Assembly (NCBI GenBank): GCA_023416995.1
Contig: JAEZGI010000053.1
Location: 1 to 27,642 of the forward strand
Direction of reading: 5' to 3'
Source of the DNA: Bacteroidota bacterium
GTDB taxonomy: Bacteria > Bacteroidota > Bacteroidia > Chitinophagales > Chitinophagaceae
Length of the DNA stretch: 27,642 nucleotides
Shown: positions 6,828 through 13,040 of the stretch, in pieces
Layout: each line of letters starts with the position of its first letter
Numbering within the stretch: position 1 is the first letter of the stretch
Notes under the pieces: model-generated
Told to the model about the DNA's origin: nothing
Database searches by the model: none
Seen by the model: only the letters and a program-made list of their open reading frames with translations
Made by a program: the position numbers and the translations under genes

Positions 6828-9059
6828 ATGCAAACAATATTAAAAGTAAGTCTTCGCCAGAAAGCGGTTTTTATTCCTAAGGAACAAATTAGTGAGTCAG
6901 CAGTAAATATGAATGAATGCACTGGAGTTCTAGTGGCGAATCTGGCTAAGGCTGGTTTTGCAATCTCCGAACCCCTTCTGCAAACGCTGAAAAACACATC
7001 GCCGGCTTACCATCAAGCGATCTGGCAAGCAATCCAGGAGGTAAGAGGTTTGAAAAAGAACTGGACGCCGCTTGTAAAGGGATGGGATAAGCCTACAGGT
7101 GAATCGGTAGTAGATCACAGCCTCACTTACTTTGCCAATCTGTTTCCAGCATCAGGAATAAAGTTATCCTGCGGGCATATTATTCCGCAAAATACTTTCC
7201 CACTGGAGCGTTACAATGGCTGCCCTTTCTGCGGTACACCTTTTGAGCTCGGCGCCATCGAAAAGTATGGACAAGGAAGCAAACTTAAAGTACTGGATCT
7301 GTGGAAGGAACAGGATGTTGAAGCCTATTATATTAACCTATTGCAGTCTAAAACCGCACTTGATGCGACGCAGGCCAATAGCCTGAAGCTGTTACTCTCT
7401 GAGTGGCCCCTACCACAGACTAAAATAAGCATGAAAGAAACTTTAGTGATGGTTGTGGATGCTCTGATTGCGCAGGACAAAGGTAAAGAAGCACATCGGC
7501 TTTTTACCTCACCTACAGATATTCTGCGGTACTTATGGTACAAGCATACCGGTTTTCTACAGATCATAGAGCCTAAGGTGTTAATCAACAGAACGGCTAA
7601 AAACAACCGGCATATCATGCCTTGCCAGGACCAGGGTATCGCAGCAAAGCTCTTGAGTATGGCTAATCTAAAATTAAAGTACGATCGTAAACAGGCAAGG
7701 ATGGTAGCTCATTGGATGAATCATTTGCCACTAGAAGCGGGCGAAGTATGTGAACTGATGCATCCGAAAAGAGGTATGTGGATACGCTTTATACGGGCTT
7801 TGCGTCTGGCAGAGTACAGCAAAAGGAAAGAGTTTGAAAAGCTAAGAGATATCATAGACGCTTTTTACAAAAAAGAGTACAGTGTTTGGCAAGGAAAAGT
7901 GGATAAATACCGAATACGGTATGATGCAGACGCTGTGTTTTCGCTGCTGAAGCAACGTCCGGGGTTGTTTGCCCGTTCGCTGTTTGCAAACATGCTTTGG
8001 TTTGGAAGCGATGCAGCCACTGCAGCGTTTGGTGATGTTGTAGATAAAGTACCTGCAAGGCTGGTGCTTACCCTGAACATGTACGCGCAACAATACTTTG
8101 ATAAGCACAATGAGCGGTCCGTAAAGCCATTGGGAGGCCAGTCAAAGAAAATATCGCCACATCCGCTTCTAACGATTTACAGTGAAACGCAACTGGAAGC
8201 GATGCGGACGGCTATAAAGAACCTGAGCCTGCAGGCTATACGACTCCGTTTTTCCCGGATGGAAACACAGAGCCGGAACATGTATATTGACCCTGCACTG
8301 TTTAAAATACCACTTTCAATTGGTGACAGAAGCGAAACAGTTCAAGACTTGCCCGCTGCGTTGATGGGTACCCGTTTTCGGGTGGAAGGCGATAAGGTGC
8401 GCCTGTTCATGCAATGGGGACAAGGTTTAGCAGCACAGCATCTCGATATGGACTTGAGCTGCGTTATTGCCTTTGCCAATAAAGTAGAACTATGTTCCTT
8501 TAGCCGGCTGGTAGCTACTGGTTGCAAGCATAGTGGTGACATCCAGTATATTCCGCACAAAGTAGGAACGGCAGAATATATTGATGTGGATATAAAAGCG
8601 CTGCAGCATGCTGGTGCCCGGTATGTAACTTTCACCTGCAATGCGTACAGCACTGGAAGCCTCGCACCTAATTTAGTGGTGGGTTGGATGAATAGTCGGT
8701 ACCGGATGGCTATTTCCCAAAAAACCGGCGTAGCCTATGACCCGTCTTGCGTACAGCATCAGGTGCGTGTCAGCAAAAGTTTGAGCAAGGGTTTGGTGTT
8801 TGGAGTGCTGGATGTGCAAAATAGGGAAATCATCTGGCTGGAAATGCCTTTTGGTGGTCAGGTAGCCCAAAACATGAATACAGCACAAGTGGCGCTCTTT
8901 ATCCGTAAGCTTGAAAGCAAACTAACAATTGGTCAGTTGCTGGAACTAAAGGCAAAGGCGCAGAACCTAAAGCTTACAGATGAACCAGAAGCGGATGAAG
9001 TGTATACGGTCCAATGGGCTATGGATACAGCAGGCGTCACCGCACTTCTTATAGATTAA
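6828..9059 (+). CDS. Zinc-motif (half-RING) and TerD-like protein of an RNA-repair-type cassette
   Basis: A 743-aa protein starting at the ATG 81 nt after the tRNA-like RNA. Residues 115-135 carry CxH-x14-CxxC (C115, H117, C132, C135), like the second half of a RING or a small zinc knuckle. Residues about 220-430 are helix-rich and include SPTDILRYLWYKHTG (228-242), recalling HEAT/TROVE-like helical domains. Residues about 538-690 resemble TerD: MDLSCVIAF, CKHSGDI (566-572), then EYIDVDIKAL. From memory this matches proteins annotated as the MXAN_6230/SCO0854 RING-domain family; I could not confirm that. Its place between a tRNA-like RNA and two nucleotidyltransferases suggests it binds the RNA or scaffolds its processing. 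No nuclease or ligase motif is visible. Biochemical function unknown. Confidence 0.75.
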   Translation: MQTILKVSLRQKAVFIPKEQISESAVNMNECTGVLVANLAKAGFAISEPLLQTLKNTSPAYHQAIWQAIQEVRGLKKNWTPLVKGWDKPTGESVVDHSLTYFANLFPASGIKLSCGHIIPQNTFPLERYNGCPFCGTPFELGAIEKYGQGSKLKVLDLWKEQDVEAYYINLLQSKTALDATQANSLKLLLSEWPLPQTKISMKETLVMVVDALIAQDKGKEAHRLFTSPTDILRYLWYKHTGFLQIIEPKVLINRTAKNNRHIMPCQDQGIAAKLLSMANLKLKYDRKQARMVAHWMNHLPLEAGEVCELMHPKRGMWIRFIRALRLAEYSKRKEFEKLRDIIDAFYKKEYSVWQGKVDKYRIRYDADAVFSLLKQRPGLFARSLFANMLWFGSDAATAAFGDVVDKVPARLVLTLNMYAQQYFDKHNERSVKPLGGQSKKISPHPLLTIYSETQLEAMRTAIKNLSLQAIRLRFSRMETQSRNMYIDPALFKIPLSIGDRSETVQDLPAALMGTRFRVEGDKVRLFMQWGQGLAAQHLDMDLSCVIAFANKVELCSFSRLVATGCKHSGDIQYIPHKVGTAEYIDVDIKALQHAGARYVTFTCNAYSTGSLAPNLVVGWMNSRYRMAISQKTGVAYDPSCVQHQVRVSKSLSKGLVFGVLDVQNREIIWLEMPFGGQVAQNMNTAQVALFIRKLESKLTIGQLLELKAKAQNLKLTDEPEADEVYTVQWAMDTAGVTALLID

Positions 9060-9098
9060 GCGGGGCCACTTTTTATAACCTTTTTAAATCGAGCAGTA

Positions 9099-9878
9099 AT
9101 GAAAGAAATTATATTGAAAGGTCTGAGAGGATTGGAAAAAGAAAAAGATATAGAAATCTTATTTGCCTGCGAATCGGGAAGCAGGGCTTGGGGTTTCCAT
9201 TCGCCGGACAGCGATTATGATGTACGCTTCGTGTATGTACATAAAAAAGACTGGTACTTAAGCATAGAGGACCGGAAGGATTTTATTGACTCCCCTAAAG
9301 ATGAATTATTGGATATTGTAGGTTATGATCTCCGAAAGATGCTAAAGCTTTTTCGGGGATCCAATGCCATGATATTCGAGTGGATACAATCACCAATAAT
9401 GTATATACGGAATGAGGAATTTTTATCAGGATTAAATAACCTTGTAGCTGAATATTATTCGGGCAAATCCGGGCTACATCATTATCTGGGCCTCACACGT
9501 AATACTTTGGAAAACCATTTGCAGTCAGACAAAGTAAAACTGAAAAAATATTTTTATGCGTTGCGCCCAATGATGGCAGCCATGTGGATCATGCGTTACA
9601 ATGAGTGTCCACCTATGGAATTTGCGGTCCTAAGGTCGGTCTTTACCAATGATCAGGTAAATGAAAAGATAGATGAATTTTTGAAATTGAAAACCATAGT
9701 TGGTGAGAGCTATTTAATAGACCCGGAACCAATGTTGAATTTATTTGTAAGTGAACAAATGGCAATCTGCGAACAATACGCAAGACAGCTTTCTGTTAAG
9801 CGGGCTGACGCTGATTCTTTGAATCTTTTATTTCAACGAACTTCAGGATTTTATGACCATTCAGGAATTAAGAGATAG
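9099..9878 (+). CDS. COG3541-type nucleotidyltransferase 1 (DNA polymerase beta superfamily)
   Basis: A 259-aa protein. The polymerase-beta nucleotidyltransferase signature is clear: ESGSRAWGF (G27-S28) followed by DSDYDVRFVY with the metal-binding pair D39 and D41. The C-terminal two thirds are helical and contain LGLTRNTLENHL and KLKKYFYALRPMMAAMW, typical of the YcgL/COG3541 family, which transfers nucleotides to an unknown acceptor. Related proteins have been linked to RNA ligase and RNA-repair operons under the name RlaP (established from memory, not checked). It starts 39 nt after the 743-aa gene and its end overlaps the next nucleotidyltransferase by 26 bp, so the three form an operon. 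A tRNA 3' end or a cleaved RNA end is a reasonable guess at the substrate. Confidence 0.85.
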   Translation: MKEIILKGLRGLEKEKDIEILFACESGSRAWGFHSPDSDYDVRFVYVHKKDWYLSIEDRKDFIDSPKDELLDIVGYDLRKMLKLFRGSNAMIFEWIQSPIMYIRNEEFLSGLNNLVAEYYSGKSGLHHYLGLTRNTLENHLQSDKVKLKKYFYALRPMMAAMWIMRYNECPPMEFAVLRSVFTNDQVNEKIDEFLKLKTIVGESYLIDPEPMLNLFVSEQMAICEQYARQLSVKRADADSLNLLFQRTSGFYDHSGIKR

Positions 9879-10920
9879 GAATCTTATTGTGCTCGAATGC
9901 GTAAGTGGCAGCCGTAGCTATGGATTGGACCTCCCAGGATCGGACACAGATCTGAAAGGTGTATTTGTGCTGCCGCAGGATGATTATTATGGACTGACTT
10001 ATACAGAGCAGGTAAGCAGTGAAAAAAATGATGAAGTATTTTATGAACTCAAACGTTTTTTCGAACTGTTGCAATGCAATAATCCTAATATCATCGAATT
10101 GTTGGGCATTCCTGCTGAATGTATTTTATACAAACATCCGCTGATGGAACTTGTGCAGCCTGACCTTTTTCTTTCCCGGCTTTGCAAGCAAACGTTTGCT
10201 AATTATGCTGTTTCACAGATAAAAAAAGCTACTGGTCTAAACAAGAAGATCAATAAACCAATGGAAGAAGAGCGAAAAAGCATTCTCGATTTTTGCTACG
10301 TAATGGAAGGCAGCAGATCAGTATTGCTTAAGAAATGGCTGCAGAAAAAGGGCTTAAAGCAGGAACAGTGCGGATTGACTGCCATTCATCATATGCGGAA
10401 TGTATATGCCATTTATATAGATTTCACAGAAACATTAGGGTATAAAGGTATAATGGGGAAAGATGTTTCTAACGATGTGCGATTGAGTTCTATACAGAAG
10501 GGAGAAGTACTGGCCGCATATCTCTATTTTAACAAAGATGCATACTCAGTATATTGTAAGGAGTACAATAGTTATTGGGATTGGGTGGACAAACGGAACG
10601 AGCTACGGTACCTGGGCACTTTGCAGCATGGCAAAAGCTACGATGCGAAAAATATGATGCACGTATTTCGACTTTTGGATATGGCACAGGAAATAGCAGA
10701 GGGGAAAGGCGTACTTACTAAGCGGCCAAACAGGGAATTGTTATTGTCCATCCGTAGCGGACAATTTGAATATAATGAACTCCTGCAGCGGGCACAAAAC
10801 AAGTTAAAAGATATTGAAATCACTTTTGAACAATCTTCATTACCTGAGAGGCCGGACCTTCAAGTCATAAATGACTTGTTGATTAAGATGCGTAAGGCGT
10901 TTTATTCCAGTAATGAGTGA
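9853..10920 (+). CDS. COG3541-type nucleotidyltransferase 2 (DNA polymerase beta superfamily)
   Basis: A 355-aa protein, about 100 residues longer than its neighbour and only distantly similar to it. The active-site motif is VSGSRSYGLDLPGSDTDLKG, with G19-S20 and the carboxylates D31 and D33. Residues 120-345 are mostly helical, with conserved-looking patches RSILDFCYVMEGSR-like (around 140-155) and HGKSYDAKNMMHVFRLLDMA (about 258-277), the latter typical of the COG3541 C-terminal domain. Its ATG lies inside the preceding gene (26-bp overlap, different frame), so translation is probably coupled. Two dissimilar paralogues side by side suggest either a heterodimer or successive steps on one RNA. 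Confidence 0.85.
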   Translation: MTIQELRDRNLIVLECVSGSRSYGLDLPGSDTDLKGVFVLPQDDYYGLTYTEQVSSEKNDEVFYELKRFFELLQCNNPNIIELLGIPAECILYKHPLMELVQPDLFLSRLCKQTFANYAVSQIKKATGLNKKINKPMEEERKSILDFCYVMEGSRSVLLKKWLQKKGLKQEQCGLTAIHHMRNVYAIYIDFTETLGYKGIMGKDVSNDVRLSSIQKGEVLAAYLYFNKDAYSVYCKEYNSYWDWVDKRNELRYLGTLQHGKSYDAKNMMHVFRLLDMAQEIAEGKGVLTKRPNRELLLSIRSGQFEYNELLQRAQNKLKDIEITFEQSSLPERPDLQVINDLLIKMRKAFYSSNE

Positions 10921-11336
10921 GAAGGCTGCAAGATATTAAGTAGAATCAGACTCCTAAAGGGGTGGTCGGTTTCCGCAGACATAAGGCATTGAAATATTTT
11001 AACTATCCCTTTCCTAAGCTGTGAAACCTGTGGCTGCTTTCATTAAGCCCATTTGGTAAAGCAAAAGCATTCTTATTATAAATGCAATTCCAAAGGCTGC
11101 AGTTGCGCTAAGGATGCTGAAGAACGTCATGTTCAATTTACCCGTATCCTGGGCGAATACTCATTAAATTCTGGTTCAGTTTGGAATTTTGCAGGTTAGA
11201 CCGGTATAAAGGCTCAGGTTTTTGCTTTTTTCGGAAGGAATTTGCAACGAGAATTCTGAGGAAATGTGTCGAACTACTGGCATCAATGAAATTCTTGTCT
11301 ACTTGCGCACCAGAAGCGGCTTTTGCACAAATGTAA
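10921..11336. other. Intergenic region with no supported gene
   Basis: About 415 nt between the second nucleotidyltransferase and the tRNA-Arg terminator. I find no convincing promoter or repeat. A minus-strand frame 11014-11130 could give a 38-aa hydrophobic peptide beginning MTFFSILSATAAFGIAF; it is too short and unsupported to call as a gene. A longer minus-strand frame (11138-11407) runs through the tRNA and is not coding. Confidence 0.4.
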
Positions 11337-11374
11337 AAGCCGCACTTCTCTAATAAATTTTGAGAGTGCGGCTT
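11337..11374 (-). terminator. Terminator hairpin after tRNA-Arg
   Basis: AAGCCGCACT (11337-11346) pairs with AGTGCGGCTT (11365-11374). After one bulged base (11347), CTC/GAG adds three pairs, giving a 13-bp GC-rich stem. On the minus strand the hairpin begins 4 nt beyond the tRNA 3' end and its stem ends in a run of four T (GGCTTTTAC), consistent with intrinsic termination of the tRNA transcript. Confidence 0.75.
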
Positions 11375-11377
11375 GGG

Positions 11378-11449
11378 TAGTCCCGACAGGAATCGAACCT
11401 GTATCAAAAGTTTAGGAAACTTCTATTCTATCCATTGAACTACGGGACC
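11378..11449 (-). tRNA. tRNA-Arg(CCT)
   Basis: Reading leftward from 11449, the acceptor GGTCCCG pairs with CGGGACT (a G-T pair at the end), followed by TA at positions 8-9. The D-arm contains GTTCAATGGATAGAAT. The anticodon arm is GAAGT-TTCCTAA-ACTTT with anticodon CCT and U33. The T-arm is ACAGG-TTCGATT-CCTGT, with discriminator A. CCA is not encoded. Length 72 nt. tRNA genes often act as integration sites; its 3' end faces the tRNA-like cassette, but I found no second copy of that end in the window. Confidence 0.95.
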
Positions 11450-11581
11450 GGTTGGGGTAAACGGGCTTGCCGCCCCCAACAGGGCGGCAAAAATAAAGCT
11501 TTCCCGCATTTTTAAGCACTTTTAATCAAAGTAGTTCTGAAAACAAGCTCCGCCGATGTTCCGCGGCTGTTACCAATTTCC

Positions 11582-11589
11582 TATCTTTG
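11582..11589 (+). promoter_or_regulatory. -7 promoter box for the TPR gene
   Basis: TATCTTTG is a full match to the Bacteroidota -7 consensus TAnnTTTG and lies 18 nt before the ATG at 11608. A -33 TTTG is not clear, so only the -7 element is claimed. Confidence 0.6.
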
Positions 11590-11607
11590 CGACCCTCAAC
11601 AGGAAGT

Positions 11608-12258
11608 ATGAAATTTTATAATATTTTGATTCGCTACCGCCTGCAGATAGGCATTTTGCTGATTGTGATCGGTATAATCGCCAACGTGTTTGGTAGCTTT
11701 TGGCCCGCATTTCCCGCTTATCTTATCGGCGTGATCCTGATTGCCGGTCATTTCTTTTTTGGTCCCCTCCGCGTGATCCAGGAATATATGGAGGCCGGTG
11801 ATATGGAAGGTGCGGAAAAGGTCCTAAACTCTATCAAGTTTCCTAACCTGCTTTACAAACCCATCAGATCGGTGTATTTCACCCTGAAAGGCAACGTCGC
11901 CATGATGAAACAGGATTTCGCAGGCGCTGAGCTGAATATGAAGAAAGGGATCGAACTCGGTATACCAATGAAAGAAGCCGAAGGAGCGAGTTTCCTCCAA
12001 ATGGGCATGCTGTCGATGCAAAGAAACGACCTCAAACAAGCCGAAAGCTACATCCGCCAGGCAATCCGCAAAGGGCTGCCTGATAAAGAAAATGAAGCCG
12101 CGGCTTATCTGCAAATGTGCTCACTCATGATGAACAAACGCGAGTTCCGCGCTGCTAAAGAATTCTTCCGCAAAGCAAAAGCATTGAAACCAACCACACC
12201 GGAAATCGTTAAACAACTTAAAGAAATCGAAAAATATATTTCGAGAATACCGGGGTAG
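11608..12258 (+). CDS. Membrane-anchored TPR-repeat protein
   Basis: A 216-aa protein. The ATG at 11608 (MKFYNILIRYR) was chosen over the upstream TTG at 11587 because that lies inside the -7 promoter box. Two membrane segments lie at about 11-48: RLQIGILLIVIGIIANVFG and FPAYLIGVILIAGHFFFG. The rest is cytosolic and helical, with at least three TPR-like units: AGDMEGAEKVLNSIK, QDFAGAELNMKKGIELG, NDLKQAESYIRQAIRKG and KREFRAAKEFFRKAKALKP, the last ones showing the usual A/G at TPR positions 8 and 20. TPR proteins serve as protein-binding scaffolds; the partner is unknown. Its TAG stop (12256-12258) lies within the first unit of the 65-bp repeat array. Confidence 0.85.
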   Translation: MKFYNILIRYRLQIGILLIVIGIIANVFGSFWPAFPAYLIGVILIAGHFFFGPLRVIQEYMEAGDMEGAEKVLNSIKFPNLLYKPIRSVYFTLKGNVAMMKQDFAGAELNMKKGIELGIPMKEAEGASFLQMGMLSMQRNDLKQAESYIRQAIRKGLPDKENEAAAYLQMCSLMMNKREFRAAKEFFRKAKALKPTTPEIVKQLKEIEKYISRIPG

Positions 12259-12455
12259 TCAGCATAATACGGTTAAAGCAATAGTTTGAAAAGCCCCTGG
12301 TTAAAGCCCACGGGAAATAGTAGTCAGCATAATACGGTAAGGCAATAGTATGAAAAGCCCCCTGGTTACAGCCCACGGTAACTAGTAGTCAGCTTAATAC
12401 GGATAAAGCAAAAGGTGGTAGTCAACATACTATGGTTAAACCAAAAGGCCCCAAA
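12255..12455. repeat. Degenerate 65-bp tandem repeat array
   Basis: Units starting GTAGTCAGCATAATACGG begin at 12255, 12320 and 12385, exactly 65 bp apart. A shortened unit beginning GTAGTCAACATACTATGG lies at 12418. The first two units share most of their length, including AAAAGCCCCTGGTTA and CAGCCCACGG-type segments. The array starts within the stop codon of the TPR gene, so unit one supplies that stop. It has no coding frame or CRISPR-like spacer pattern. Confidence 0.8.
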
Positions 12456-12485
12456 TTAAGCACACTATCAATTCAATCCTCATAG

Positions 12486-12980
12486 TCAATACATTTCCAA
12501 TTGCAACTCCTGCCCCGGCCATTTGCCAAAACGTTGTTCAATGCGTTTATACCGGTATGTAAATATCTGGCGGAGTTTATTTCTTACCACCAACACATTT
12601 GCCAGATCACCCAGCACCCAAAACGGATTTTTGTAGTGCACAATGTCGGTCATCTCCACGCCGCCATCAATTGAGCGGAAATGGTGCTGATGATGCCACA
12701 TGGCATAAGGGCCATATCGCTGATCATCTACAAAATACTTCAAGGGTTCAACATGCGTGATTTCGGTCATCCAATACAGTGAGATCCCAAACAAAGGTTT
12801 CACTTTATACTCGATTACCTGTCCCTGGTAAATTTCAGCGCCGTGATGTTTTGAAATGATTTTGAAACCCAACTCAGGTGGAGTTAGTTCCGGAAGATTC
12901 CTTGGGCTGGAAAAAAAATCCCACAATTCCGCTACCGGAACGGGAATGTTCTGTACGCTTTTTAATGAATAAATTGCCAT
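12486..12980 (-). CDS. SRPBCC (START-like) family protein
   Basis: A 164-aa protein from the ATG at 12980 (MAIYSLKSVQNIPV). An in-frame extension to 13028 exists, but the first strand of the fold begins right after this ATG. The sequence follows the SRPBCC helix-grip pattern: the VQNIPVPVAELWDFFSSPRN opening, then ELGFKIIS, QGQVIEYKVKPLFGISLYW, WMTEITHVEP, FVDDQRYGPYAMWHHQHHFR and the C-terminal helix LANVLVVRNKLRQIFTYR. This is the subtype often annotated as cell-division-inhibitor-like or cyclase/dehydrase, which binds a hydrophobic ligand in a central cavity. Ligand and role are unknown. It lies downstream of the hybrid kinase on the same strand, with a 60-nt gap. Confidence 0.85.
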   Translation of the reverse strand: MAIYSLKSVQNIPVPVAELWDFFSSPRNLPELTPPELGFKIISKHHGAEIYQGQVIEYKVKPLFGISLYWMTEITHVEPLKYFVDDQRYGPYAMWHHQHHFRSIDGGVEMTDIVHYKNPFWVLGDLANVLVVRNKLRQIFTYRYKRIEQRFGKWPGQELQLEMY

Positions 12981-13040
12981 GCTGCAGTTTGTTGAACATA
13001 CAACCAACAAACCCGTCAATAGGTTCAAAAAGGGTGCAGG

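Noticed and set aside
11138..11407. 89-aa minus-strand ORF
   Set aside because: It starts inside tRNA-Arg and runs through the terminator hairpin; no protein family resemblance.
12255..12455. CRISPR array
   Set aside because: The repeats are contiguous and degenerate, without unique spacers, and no cas genes are present.
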